Shown: one piece after another, positions 21,001-30,959 of the stretch | Layout of the letters: every line of letters begins with the position of its first letter | How positions within the stretch are numbered: position 1 is the stretch's first letter | NCBI GenBank assembly: GCA_947471745.1 | Contig: CANJKZ010000137.1 | Span: 3,984,001-4,048,000, forward strand | Direction of reading: 5' to 3' | DNA: 64,000 nt | DNA from: Closterium sp. Naga37s-1 | Lineage: Eukaryota; Streptophyta; Zygnematophyceae; Desmidiales; Closteriaceae | Made by a program: the position numbers and the translations under genes | The notes under the pieces: model-generated | What the model saw: the letters and a program-made list of their open reading frames with translations, nothing else | Database searches by the model: none | What the model was told of the DNA's origin: nothing

Positions 21001-22885
21001 GATCCCCCTCGTCCGCCTATCCTATGGGGCTCCCTCCTCGCTTTACCTCGACCACGACTTCGGCGCAGCCCCGCTGCAGAGCGCCAGAGGAGTTCGCCAA
21101 GGGGAGCCGCTCGGCCCCCTCCTGTTCGCGGCAAGCATCCACCCGTGCCTCGTTGACACGGCGGCGGCACACCCTCAGGTGGTCCTGCTGGCGTACGCCG
21201 ATGACATCACGCTGCTCGGCGACGCCACGGCCTGCACAGCAGCTTTCGACCACCTCACATCTGCACTTGCCGCCCTCGGCCTGGTACACAACCCGGCCAA
21301 GTGCGCGGCGTGGTCCGCCGCACCAATCGACTCCTCTGCAGTTCCCCCGGGAATTACTATCTCTGATGAGGGCTTGCAGATTCTCGGCAGCCCGGTTGGC
21401 ACACCCCGGGGCTGCGCGGGCGCTGTGAGAGAGAGATTGGCAGTAGCAGCATCCCCACTCCCCCTGCTGGCCCAGATGGACCCCCAGCTTAGTCTCCTCC
21501 TCCTCACCCGCTGTGTCAGCCGCCGAGCTTCCTTTCTGGCCAGAACCACCCCCCTGGAAGCTCTCCCTGAAGCGGAATGGTCTGCTTGGGGGGAGCAGCT
21601 TCTACACACCTTCCTGGACTCGGCCCATATCATGAGGCCGAGGAGTGCCCGGGAGAGGCGGAGGATTTGGCGGCAGGCGGCCCTGCCAGTGACTCTGGGA
21701 GGTCTGGGCATCACTGACCCCGCCGTTGAAGGCAGCTACGCTTACCTCGCTTCAGTGATCAGCGCCGCCCACCTACTACACTCTCTGGAGGACTCGTTGC
21801 ACCCTGCTGTCGCCGCGCTCCTCCCCCTACTGGACCCTACCCACGGCTCCCCGCACGCGCTGCCTGCACGCCTCGCTGCGGCTGAGGCAGCTCTCCCACC
21901 CGAGGCTCTCGAGGTGCTCCAGGCCGGGAAGGCGGACCCCAAGGGACTGAAGCTGCAGCAGAGCCTAGCGCTGGCGGTTCACTCCCGCCGCTTCTTGAGA
22001 GTCATGCGCGAGGCAAGGCGGATGCGCCCCAACCCCCTTTCTGGCCACGCGCAACGGATGCAGTCGGTGCTAGGCCCAGGCGCGGGGGATTGGCTGCTGG
22101 CGATCCCGCTCATCCCCTCGCTCCGGATGGGCCCTTCCCAGCTCTCAACTGCAGCTGCCTTCCACCTAGGCCTCCCCCTCCCAGTGCCTAGACGCTGTGA
22201 CTGCCGCTACCGCACCACCTTCCCTGACGACCGCCTCCCCAACCACCTCATGCGCTGCGAGAAGGGGAAAGGGATGACCGCAACCCATCACGCTCTGCGG
22301 GATGAGCTAGCGAACATTGGGGCTGAGGCGGGATTTACGGTCCACAAGGAGACGTATGTCTACTCACTGGTTGAAAACCTAAAGGCGGATGTCACCATCC
22401 GTCATCCCCTGACCGGTGAGGTTTGGATGTGCGACGTGACCGTGACGGACCCGGTGTCATACCAGGACGAGAACTGCAACCGAGCTCCTGGTTGGGCGGC
22501 TAGGGCGGCAGCAGCAAAAAAGGAGGAGAAGTACGCGCGGCGGAACGCGTGGGTGGGGTTCCACGCGCTCGCAGTGGAAACTTATGGCTACCCCTCGCCG
22601 GGGGTGTTGGCTTACCTGCGGCAATGCGCGGAGCTGGCGGCAAAGCTGCGGTTTAACGCAGCTCCTACCTCCTACGAAGCAGCGAAGCTTCTGACGGAGT
22701 ACCGCCAGCGCTGGAGCGTGTGCCTCCAGCGGGCGCAGGCCAACGCCCTCCGCACCAAGACCAATGAGGCCTTGGCGGCGGACGAGCTCGGCTTTAGAGG
22801 ACCCATCATCCCTCTCAGTGAGGGACAGCTGCACCAGTTGAACCAGCTGCCCCGTACAGTAGGGTCGGACAGGGGGGGGGGCTGA
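18038..22885 (+). CDS. Reverse transcriptase / RLE endonuclease protein, copy 3, intact
   Basis: 1,615 residues from the ATG at 18038, about 110 bases after the likely transcription start. Residues 1 to about 460 are low complexity and overlap the antisense frame. An RGG box (GIRVGRGGNRRGRRG) starts near residue 470, followed by an acidic stretch. The true initiation could be further downstream. Then: pre-RT domain (VAVWDLDPLRDSRQPPLARH); GVGAGPSGTTFEH near 840; LQIDLANAFN near 960; RQGEPLGPLLFA near 1018, where other copies have RQGDPLGP; AYADD near 1053; knuckle C-x-C-x12-H-x4-C from about 1387; and R2-type endonuclease motif K-A-D-x14-D at about 1449-1466. It would nick target DNA and reverse transcribe its own RNA from the nick. 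There is no N-terminal C2H2 or Myb motif as in R2, and no APE endonuclease. Confidence 0.85.
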   Translation: MQFYTRRKPTSCTAPPPPSPASSACTPTLQEGDAPTTEVCPRGSQPEQPLQYPPRGGGRYALRELPRRALPTRVPTATRAILPKSRRILGTLDRNCSESSAWPHTPPAASSPPPRTPPPHSESCTWSAWGLSPRDWRDVQSALREETPSASQESGQQRGAARRSPGLDEGCGTEPAPPARADIRATSARAEEPPGQGPRRREGRWSPQCVRESALHSPAPDAQPPQTHSWPDLEQDPARDRFRHAHRHSAGPVGLRNQPNAGAEGTARDDPNPSDAQVTPSPASPEIAAESVARGIALGVSAGLPDHEEMGGEVNEDVQGTADRPLCADESRDAQEKVGEERAAAEADAEASARAPAVAVRPGGSTQHVQGPTNTPARWGAQQADGEELAPARSGGRARLQRGAQGHAGEARQAQAPAARSPRNPRAPDPVLRMDPSPPTAPQPMPARRPIEDAANEAPQTGHAGAAGGRGTRGIRVGRGGNRRGRRGNGRGRRGGGARGSNRCRTGASGYARTAERLVREGAEGGEEVPSEEAEDDVENEESEGGDPAFNLEREGMLEAEAEEDEEELELLREAEFPNQQARGEPANRTSGRNRTAGGIQARGGNRAATEDRIDSATANENSAAPSPTPPMLKPDDLAKNSELFAQVAVWDLDPLRDSRQPPLARHPPKDLRDSFAICMLTPLLHLAANPESPPGWKVLTFLPRILLRTSSARKPDWSAMMNRLLRFRQGLWADLYKEAVQAISLPPQPRHAPDTTGILARAEGLAKRGNLSKSLQSLQATPVSPASPEVLEALAARHPSASQLLPDWLHTATAEDPPTIEARDFRRLLAKLPNGVGAGPSGTTFEHIRDAALGNAEVLTHLLALSNTALAGKLPTVAGDLLTASRLLAFTKPQGGTRPIAVGECLLRIIAKAALFLTAPAARTHFAPLQFGVAVAGGIEAAIHTARTYLEVHPAAVALQIDLANAFNAVERRAVFEGLRNEALKELIPLVRLSYGAPSSLYLDHDFGAAPLQSARGVRQGEPLGPLLFAASIHPCLVDTAAAHPQVVLLAYADDITLLGDATACTAAFDHLTSALAALGLVHNPAKCAAWSAAPIDSSAVPPGITISDEGLQILGSPVGTPRGCAGAVRERLAVAASPLPLLAQMDPQLSLLLLTRCVSRRASFLARTTPLEALPEAEWSAWGEQLLHTFLDSAHIMRPRSARERRRIWRQAALPVTLGGLGITDPAVEGSYAYLASVISAAHLLHSLEDSLHPAVAALLPLLDPTHGSPHALPARLAAAEAALPPEALEVLQAGKADPKGLKLQQSLALAVHSRRFLRVMREARRMRPNPLSGHAQRMQSVLGPGAGDWLLAIPLIPSLRMGPSQLSTAAAFHLGLPLPVPRRCDCRYRTTFPDDRLPNHLMRCEKGKGMTATHHALRDELANIGAEAGFTVHKETYVYSLVENLKADVTIRHPLTGEVWMCDVTVTDPVSYQDENCNRAPGWAARAAAAKKEEKYARRNAWVGFHALAVETYGYPSPGVLAYLRQCAELAAKLRFNAAPTSYEAAKLLTEYRQRWSVCLQRAQANALRTKTNEALAADELGFRGPIIPLSEGQLHQLNQLPRTVGSDRGGG
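18063..19346 (-). CDS. Antisense RS/RGG-rich ORF of copy 3, intact
   Basis: 427 codons from the ATG at 19346 (MDPSARRDPELEG) to a TAG at 18063. The product has an acidic/Pro start, a long RS/SP-rich part (RSPRRSPATRGRG), a Gly/Arg segment (RRGRRNGGGHGGNGRG), a globular-looking segment (AFAEVVRQARASGEPTHVHI) and a helical C-terminus ending AEPYTM. Copy 7 has the same protein with start and stop at the matching places. The start lies about 90 bases from the RGG box of the sense protein, so the two readings diverge. The sense frame overlaps it fully. Hand comparison with copy 7 over the last ~130 codons gave about 11, 8 and 8 differences at antisense codon positions 3, 2 and 1, which is only weak support for coding. 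Confidence 0.5.
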   Translation of the reverse strand: MDPSARRDPELEGSAESALPEPAPAGLRPRVPAHPSASEPVRRFERVLTLPHRPAARPTSPEYSWAPARVASNRPDGQPRQERGRSPPRQPPRQPSPRRPSPEHRETHQRREADQRSPARPRSPRRPSPRGRAGQRSPRARFPAQRSPRRSPATRGRGSPGRRWDSGRREQSPPRPHSAGSGGRRGRRNGGGHGGNGRGQDPALDQATSAFAEVVRQARASGEPTHVHIEVTNGPPFAADPGQVAPLRAPTLREYQPAREVRAQFRTPRQVPGFSAQRLSVGRTPGWPTAFPREALTAHPSSHAGRDPMLTMCRILNVAEACEVVANLQLAVCAATRNFPSSYGPGSRGSCVTLAESLESPLAPVSEAPAGVAPLARTFPRHVGDIVEAARVGTPVGTLQSSAHLLLAMSACMRSMLEMEGAEPYTM

Positions 22886-23000
22886 GTAGGTAGGGGACTT
22901 GAGATAGTTTGGATGCCGGTTTGGATGTTTGTTGTGCTTGCGTGTTTGCATCTTCCGTTGTACCACCCCTCAAAGAAATGCAAGGACCATTCGAGAGAGA
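22886..23000 (+). other. 3' UTR and tail of copy 3
   Basis: About 115 bases of non-coding sequence run from the stop to GCAAGGACCATTCGAGAGAG. The terminal GGACCATTYGAGAGA is shared, with small changes, by copies 1, 2, 3, 5, 6 and 7 and is probably the element end recognised in target-primed reverse transcription. Confidence 0.7.
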
Positions 23001-23707
23001 GGATTAGCCTCTCCCCTTTTGCCCTTGCACTCACCCTTTTGCCCTCTGCCATGAGTACTTGAAGGCTCTCGTGGCCTTTTCATCCTCAGTATTCAGTTCA
23101 TTCTGAAAATTTCGGTTGCTCGTTCGGAAGAGCGAGAGAGAGAGAGAGAGAGGATTAGCCTCTCCCCTTCTGCCCTTGCACTCACCCTTCTGCCCTCTGC
23201 CATGAGTACTTAAAGGCTCTCGTGGCCTTTTCATCCTCAGTATGCAGTTCATTCTAAAAAATTCGGTTGCTCGTTCGAAAGAGCGAGAGAGAGAGAGGAT
23301 TAGCCTCTCCCCTTCTGCCCTTGCACTCACCCTTCTGCCCTCTGCCATGAGTACTTAAAGGCTCTCGTGGCCTTTTCATCCTCAGTATTCAGTTCATTTT
23401 GAAAATTTTGGTTGCTCGTTCGAAAGAGCGAGAGAGAGAGAGGATTAGCCTCTCCCCTTCTACCCTTGCACTCACCCTTCTGCCCTCTGCCATGAGTACT
23501 TAAAGGCTATCGTGGCCTTTTCATCCTCAGTATTCAGTTCATTCTGAAAATTTCGGTTGCTCGTTCGAAAGCGCGCAAGAGAGAGAGAGAGAGAGGATTA
23601 GCCTCTCCCCTTCTGCCCTTGCACTCACCCTTCTGCCCTCTGCCATGAGTACTTAAAGGCTCTCGTGGCCTTTTCATCCTCAGAATTCAGTTCATTCTGA
23701 AAATTTC
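23001..23707 (+). promoter_or_regulatory. Five tandem promoter units of copy 4
   Basis: Five units begin GGATTAGCCTCTCCCC at 23001, 23152, 23298, 23452 and 23595, a period of 143-154 bp. Each holds GAGTACTTRAAGGCT as a TATA-like element and TCAGTATTCAGTTCATTYT about 30 bases on. The first four end in GGTTGCTCGTTCGRAAGAGCGAGAG and a short GA tract. The fifth leads into the hairpins at 23708-23746. Confidence 0.72.
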
Positions 23708-23865
23708 GGCGCTTCGCGCCGGCGCATGCGCGGCCTTCGGCCGCGCGTTCGGGATGCCAAGGGGGAACAACAAACAGTAGTTTAGGCATCCGATACAAGC
23801 AAGGCAAGCATCGACACCTAGCAAGTCGATGATGGAACGGGTCTATACGCGCAAGGGGGGAGCGC

Positions 23866-25205
23866 CTACATGCGGTCCGCCTCTACCGCAGCGAGCATTC
23901 CGCTCGTGTTCAACCACAACTGGCGGACCACTAACACGGTGGCGCCTACAACGTCAACAGGAGTACTAGAGCCTGCTACAAGCGTCCTCGGACCCAGGGC
24001 CGAGTCAGCCAGCTGGCTGGCCAAGGTTGCTCCCGGCGAGGGCTCTACCTGCAGTGGCGTTACGAGCGCGAATAGCGCTGGCGCCGCCGCATGACAATCA
24101 ACTCGCGGTTTCTGAGAGAACCTGCTCGGAGGGCTCACCGGCATGGAGTCATATGACTCCTGGAGAATCCGCTCAAGGCTCTGCAGGGACGCCGCCAGCG
24201 ACCATAGGCGGGCCAGGGTCACCGTGGGAACTTTCTTCATCGGCGGAAGCAACGCAGACGCGCGGGCACGGTGAGACGACACGGCGAGATCACGCGGAGC
24301 AGGAAGAGGACGCGGCGGAACAAACTGAGCCCACGGCGGCCCGCCAACATCTCCTACGAAGCCCATTCCCACAGGCAGTGGCCGATCTGAGCGCGCCGGG
24401 AATCCAAAAGGATTGTGGGTCAGGAGCGCGGAGAGAGGGACGACGGGAGCAGCGCGAGGAGCTGATGGTGACGCCGACCCCGCACGCGAACGACGAAGCT
24501 CCTTCTCCACGTCATCAAGCCTATCCAGAAGACGGCGCTCCATTGCGGACGGCGCTGGAGGGGCTTTTCCGCCGCGACCGTAACCTCCCCGCCGCCGCGA
24601 TGCCCCTGGCCACTTGCGTCCGAGCGCACAGGCGACTGCTGGCGAGACGGGCCCCGCTGACGCTGGCGGTCACGGGAACGGACCACGCGACGAGGAGAGT
24701 CGAGCAGTGGACGCTTCGAGGGACGTGGCGAACGCGGAGGCGATCGAGGACGGGACGATTGGCGTACGGGCGAACGGTGACGAGAATGACGGCGAGCGGG
24801 CGATCGGTGGCGGTGTGACCGGCGATCACGCGAACAACTCCGTGACGCCACGTGACGAGGCGAACGCGGCAATCGCGGGCCAGCGTGAAGACCTTCCTTG
24901 CGGCTCCCCCGCCTATTGTCGTGAATCACTAACGAACGTCGGCGAAGGGAATGCTCCTGGTGCGCCGCATCCACTCCGTCGGAGCGCTCGGCGGACGCCG
25001 CGCGAGCAGGCTCCGGCTGAGGCAGGGACCGGCCCCCGCGCGAGGCCAGAGCGTGCTGCTGATCTTCGAAACGGAGGCGGATCCGATCCGCAGACGCTGA
25101 CGGCGCGACAGGCACGCTCGCGGCAGGGCGCGCAGGAGGAAGCGGGCGAGGAGCAGGATCGCTCTCCGCGGTTCGCCCCAAGGCAGGAGCCTCAGGGGAA
25201 CTCAT
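23866..25205 (-). pseudogene. Antisense RS/RGG-rich ORF of copy 4, one frameshift
   Basis: The frame opens at the ATG at 25205 (MSSPEAPALGRTAESDPAP) and carries an RS-rich region (RSPARRHSRHRSPVRQSS). A one-base loss in a G-rich stretch near 24600 shifts it. In the second frame it reads RRRGGYGRGGKAPPAPSA, MERRLLDRLDDVEKELRRS and a helical C-terminus to the TAG at 23866. The total of 1,340 bases is one short of 447 codons, consistent with a single deletion. Copy 1 reads straight through the same place. Confidence 0.45.
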
Positions 25206-28200
25206 CGGTACGTCGGGAGGAGGGCGCGCGGACACTCGGCGACCGACAAGTTGGCGGAAGAACAGCAGGCCGCGGAAGGGGAGCTGCGGGACGCAGGGGG
25301 AGAGCACGCGGAGGTGGACCAGAAAACGTGTATCAGCAGGCGGGGCGGCGGGCTTTAAACGAGATGAGCGGCGATGATGAAACCACCACTTCAGACAGTA
25401 GCTTTGTAGCTGCCGAGTCCACGGACTCGACTTCAAGCTCTGAGTCCTTGGACGACGAGCAGTTTCAGACTCCTGCTTGAACGGGCAGAGCAGCAGCAGC
25501 AGCATCTCACATGGTGGGGGGAGCTGCAGCAGTGAGATCCATTTGGAGGGGTCCCCCAACACCAACCCGAGCCGCATCGGGCAACATTTTCACACCACCA
25601 ATCCCAACCCCGAATTCCCACATTCAGACCCCTACCCAAGCCAGACCTCAAAATGCACCTGGCGGTAACCCCGTCCCATCCCAAGTCCCAGAGGAAAAAT
25701 CCCCAGAATCACTCGCTAAGGATGACGCGCTATTCGCCAGCGTAGGGACTTGGGACCTGACGAAACTGCGCGACTCTCGCCACGCACCTCTCTCCCGCCA
25801 CCTCCCACCAGACCCACGCAAACTTTCCGCCCCAGCTTTGTTGGTTCCGCTGCTGCGCTTGACGAAATATCCAGACTCACCTTCTGCAAGGACGATCGTC
25901 CTGTTTCTCGCTCGATTAACACTTCGCCAGCTGTCCCCTAGGCGTCCAGACTGGAAGGCAGTCAGTGCCCGCCTTCGTCAGTTTCTGTCTGGAGAATGGG
26001 ACAAATTATACACTGAAACAGTGGGCTCACAGATGTGGCCCCAACCACCTAGACACCAGCCCGATGACATTGGTGTCATCGCTAGGGCAGAGGGGTTGGC
26101 ACGACGTGGCAGCCTACGCCGAGCCGTGATGGCACTTGAAGCCACGCCAGTCAGCATTCCCTCTCCAACTGTGCTGGAGGCCCTGCGCGCCAAGTACCCA
26201 CCTGCGCCCACCTCCCCACCTGACTGGACATTTCCAGCACCTGACCCTCACCTATCGGCACCGTTTGCGGTCTTCTCCAAGGTGCTGGGAAGCTGTGAGA
26301 TGGGAGTGGGAGCGGGCCCCTCAGGAACAACGTTTGAACACTTACGCGATGCAGCGCTGATCAACCACTCCGTTGGGAAACACCTGCACGCACTAGTCAA
26401 CACGATACTCACATGAAAGTTACCACCTGCAGTGGCCGAGCTCCTCACCGCCTCAAGATTGATTGCCCTGAGCAAGCCCGATGGGGGGACACGACCAATT
26501 GCTATTGGCGAAAGCATCACACGCCTCGCTGCTAAAACGACGCTTACCCTGATCGCGGGTGCAGCTCGAGATTTCTTCTTACCCCACCAATTCGGCGTGG
26601 CAGTCCCGGGAGGGGCAGAGGCAATTATTCACATCACACGCACTTACCTCGCCGTGAACACGGGTGCCTTGGTCCTGCAGGCTGACCTGGCGAACGCGTT
26701 CAACAGCGTTAATCAGGCAGCCATCGTCGCATCACTTCGCGGATCCACTCTCGAATCGCTTCTGCCGCTAGTAAAACTGTTGTACGGCCTGCCCTCTGCA
26801 CTATGTCTGGACGCCGGCTTTTCGCACCCACCTCTTCTGAGCGAGACCAGGGTGCGGCAGCGGGATCCCCTCGGTCCGCTGCTGTTTGCGGCTACCATAC
26901 ACCCAGCGCTGACGAAGACGGCACTTGCCTTCCCGTCCGTGGTCTGCCTGGCCTACGCAGACGACGTTACCTTTCTCGGAGAAGCAGCTGCGTGTGCGGC
27001 GGCGTTCGAACATTTCACGGGGAACCTCGGGGAGATTGGGCTGCGCCACAACCCAGCCAAATGCGCGGCCTGGTCACAAGCTAGTCGGCAGGAGGCAGCG
27101 CTGCCGCTGGGCGTACCTTTCACTGACGACGGGGTGAAGATGTTTGGCAGCTTCATTGGTGGCGTCGACGCAACGGCGGCGTTCCTACGTGACAGCCTAA
27201 ACACCATGGGCGGGCCCCTACCTTTAATCGCGCGCATGGAGCCGCAGCTGGCGTCTTTACTGCGGCAGGTCTCCTACGTTGCCCGTACCACGCCCCTCTC
27301 TGCCCTGCCAGTCGAGGAGTGGTCAGACTGGGGGAAAAGACTGTTTGAGACGTTGCTGACGGCCTGCGGCATCCGTCACCCAAGGGGAGAAGCCGAGATT
27401 ACACGCACCTGGGCTCAAGCCTCGCTGCCGATCTCGCTTGGAGGTTTGGGTCTCGCAGACCCCTCGGTGGAAGGACGCGTTGGGTTCCTTGCAAGCTGGA
27501 CCCAAGCGCAGCACCTGCTCACCTCAATTGACGAGCCGGCTCTCGGCGCCTTGGCGGAAATACGGATCCAGATGAAGGGACCCTTCGTGAACACGTCCCC
27601 CCTGTTTGACTGGTTGGAGAGGTGCGAGGAGTCGCTGCTGGACGATGGGAAGGAGTTGCTGCAGAGTGACCGAGCCGATCCCGAGGGCGTCAAGCTGCAG
27701 CATGGGCTGGCAATCGCGGTACACGAACTGCGCTACGCGGAGCAGGTGCAGGCTACACGCATCATGCCACTCAACCCACTAAGCGGGCACACGCAGCGCA
27801 TGCTTTCACTCTCCAGGGTATGGGGCAGGAGATTGGCTCGACGCGGTTCCCTTCAACTCGACACTACGCCTTGCCCCGGCTCACTTTGCGCATGCGCTGC
27901 AGTTCCGGATGGGGTTACCCTCCTCGGCACCTGGTGCGTGTGACTGCCGCAATGAGACGGCAATCCTTGACAGGCGGCTGCCCAACCACCTGCTGCGCTG
28001 CGACACAGGGAAGGGGCGGACCGACACGCACAATGAGCTGCGCGATGCGTGCGTGCACATGGCCGCCGACGCCGACTTCATGACTCACAGCGAGACGACT
28101 GCGTTCTGCCCCGTCACTTTGAAGAAGGCTGACATTGCAATCCGGGACAAGTCCTCAGGCGCGGTGTGGATACGGGACGTGGCCATCACGGACCCTATTA

Positions 28201-28613
28201 GCACACGGGACCCCAACGCGGTCAAGGGCAGGGGGTGGGCAGCCAGGGAGGCGGCTGAGAAGAAAATCTACGACTACGAGGGCTCAACGGCCTCGTGGGT
28301 CGGATTCTTCCCGCTTGCAGTTGATACCCATGGCTGCCCGTGCGCGGAGGTCCCTCAATTCCTCAAACTTCTTGCCGACACCGCCGCCCGCAGGCTCTTC
28401 AACGCGACCCCCTCGTCTTACCAGGCAACAAAGCTGCTGCATCAGTTTCGCCAGCGGTGGTCCGTGGCACTGCAGCGTGCACAGTCAGTGAGCTTCATGA
28501 CGAAGTGCAACTTTGCTGCTCAGGTGGAGAACCCACCTGTGGTGCTGCCGGGCGAAGGCATGTCCCTTGGGGACTGCTTTGCCATCCTGGAGCCTGCACT
28601 GGAGCTGCCTTAG
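24614..28613 (+). pseudogene. Reverse transcriptase / RLE protein, copy 4, several lesions
   Basis: The sense frame reads the RGG box and GGGPENVYQQAGRRAL, then a TGA at 25478-25480, the pre-RT domain (VGTWDLTKLRDSRHAPLSRH), and a TGA at 26414-26416. RT motifs follow: RPIAIGES, LQADLANAFNS, RQRDPLGPLLFA (a Gly to Arg change in RQGDPLGP) and AYADD. About seven residues are lost near 27270 in the SRCVSRR motif, and a one-base insertion near 27820 shifts the frame. The C-terminal part from 27909 keeps the knuckle (CDC...HLLRC) and an RLE-like segment KADIAIRDKSSGAVWIRD. It is non-functional as it stands. Confidence 0.82.
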
Positions 28614-28720
28614 AGGGAGAACGAGAGTGGGTAGGATATGAGGGTTTTAGAAGCTGAGGTGCATTGCTTCTTATATCCTTGTGCATGTCTGTACCTTGCT
28701 CGGATCTAATACACGGACCG

Positions 28721-30959
28721 CTTGCTCGGATCCTACGACTGGCAGCCAAAGCAGCACTTACTCAGCTAGCAGAAGCGGCCAGAGAATTTTTCTTACCATT
28801 ACAGTTTGGGGTTGCCGTGCCGGGAGGAGCAGAGGCAGTGATCCACATCGTTCGAACCTTCACCTCGGCCAATCCGGAGGCGCTAGTCTTGCAGGCGGAT
28901 CTAGCTAACGCTTTCAACAGCGTCGACCGCCTCGCCATAGCGACAGCGCTGAAAGGCTCGCAGCTGGAGCCGCTACTGCCTTTGGTGATTTTCTCTTACG
29001 GCCAGACGTCTGCACTGCACCTGGACGCAGCCTTTAACCACGCGCCCTTGCTCAGCGAGACCGGAGTCCGCCAAGGGGACCCCCTCGGCCCCCTTCTTTT
29101 TGCCGCGGCCATGCAACCGGCTCTGAAGGCGGCGGCGGAGGCACATCCGGATGTGATCTGTCTTGCTTACGCGGATGACGTTACCTTCTTAGGGGATCCG
29201 TCGTCATGTGCGGCTGCTTTTGATCATTTCACGGGCCTTCTTGCAGAAATCGGCCTCAGACACAACCCCGCCAAGTGCGGGGCCTGGTCCGATGGGTCGC
29301 CCGCGGACTACACCCTGCCCGAAGGGGTTCCACTCAGCGGCGATGGGTTGAAAGTGCTGGGCAGTTTCATCGGCACCCCAACAGCAACATCCGCCTTCAT
29401 ACGATCCAGCCTGGAAGCGATGGGTGCGCCGCTGGGATTGATAGAGCGGATGGAGCCTCAGCTGGCGGGTCTGCTGCTGTCTCGGTGCGTCTCGCGCCGA
29501 GTGTCTTACTTGGCCCGCACGACTCCCCTTCCGGCCCTGCCCCAAGGGGAGTGGTCCGAATGGGGGAGGCGTCTGTTGGATACCCTGCTCACGGCATGCG
29601 ACATTAACCACCCACGGGGGGAGGAGGAAATATCACGCACATGGGCGCAGGCCTCCCTCCCCGTATCGCTCGGTGGCCTCGGACTGACGGACCCGTCCGT
29701 GGAAGGAAGCTACAGCTTCCTCGCCAGCTACACGCAGGCTCATCTCCTGCTGGACTCCCTGGAGGACGAATGCACCGGCCCACTGGAAGCAACACGCGAG
29801 GTGATGCGCGGTCCCTACACTCAGGCCTCCCCCCTGACCGAATGGCTAGCGAAATGCGAGGAGGAGCTCCCACTGCCAGCTCAGGAAGCCCTGCAAGCAG
29901 AGAGAACAGCCCCAACCGCAGGGAAGCTGCAGCACGGGCTGGCCACGGCTATCCAGGGCCAGCGCTATGCTGTCCAAGTGGAGGAGGTGAGGGGGATGAG
30001 CCCGAACCCGAAAAATGGTCACACGCAGCGGATGATGTCCCTGTCGGGGTATGGCGCAGGGGATTGGTTAAACGCGGTGCCTCTGCACCGCGCGCTACAC
30101 CTCGAGGCTCCGCACTACGCCAATGCGCTCCAGTTTCGGCTGGGCCTCCCCTTTGCGGCTCCCGGGGTCTGCAATTGCTCGAAGAAGGTGCAAATCCCAG
30201 ACAAGCGGCTCCCAAACCACCTGCTACGATGTGGGACAGGGGGAGGGCGCACAAACACGCATAATGAGCTAAGAGATGAATGCGCGCGAATGGCGCGCGA
30301 CGCAGGCTTCATGGTGCACATTGAAACGGCCGCTTTCAGCCCAGTGGAAGAGAAGAAGGCTGATCTGGCCCTCCGCTGCCGCTCCAATGGCGCCGTCTAC
30401 ATCTGTGATGTGACGGTGACGGATCCCATCAGCACCCGCGACAAGAATGCAACTAAGGGGCGGGGGTGGGCAGCACGGGAGGCGACAGATAAGAAGCACG
30501 GCCTCTACAGGGACCGCCCTGAGTGGGTGAAGTTTTTCCCGCTTGCGGTCGAGACTTATGGGTGCCCATGCCCTGAGACAGTGGATTTCCTGAAGCTGCT
30601 CGCGGAGACGGCTGCAAGGCGGTTCTTTAACGCCGAGCCAACCTCCTACCAAGCTGCCAAGCTCTTACACCACTATCGGCAGCGGTGGTCGGTGGCTCTA
30701 CAAAGGGGGCAGTCGATTGGATACTTAGAAAAGTGCAGCATAGCGGCTGCAGTAGAATACCCACTGCTGGAGGCAGTGGGTGAGGCTCCGTCCCTAGGGG
30801 ACTGCCTCTCGGTCATTGATCCTGCGCTGGACCTAGCTTAGGAAGGGGGGGGGGGGGGGGGAATGGTAGAAGAGTGGTAAGAGGCTTTATGCACCAGACT
30901 CACAAAAGCTACCACCTTGCATGCCTGTAAGTCCTATGATAATCAATGAAAGGGCCATT

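Larger units (their letters stand above)
17673..23000 (+). mobile_element. RLE-type non-LTR retrotransposon, copy 3 (subfamily II), full length
   Basis: This is the best preserved copy: two promoter units, 5' hairpin, one sense frame of 1,615 codons, an open antisense frame, 3' UTR and the tail GCAAGGACCATTCGAGAGAG. Copy 7 is its closest relative. It is the best candidate for an autonomous element among the eight. Confidence 0.85.
23001..28720 (+). mobile_element. RLE-type non-LTR retrotransposon, copy 4
   Basis: The copy has promoter units, 5' hairpins, an antisense region, an RT region and a 3' UTR. Its 5' half up to about 25,200 is nearly identical to copy 1, while its RT groups with copies 2 and 5. 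The subfamilies therefore differ between 5' and 3' halves. The tail GATCTAATACACGGACCG ends without GA repeats and joins the truncated copy 5. Confidence 0.8.
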
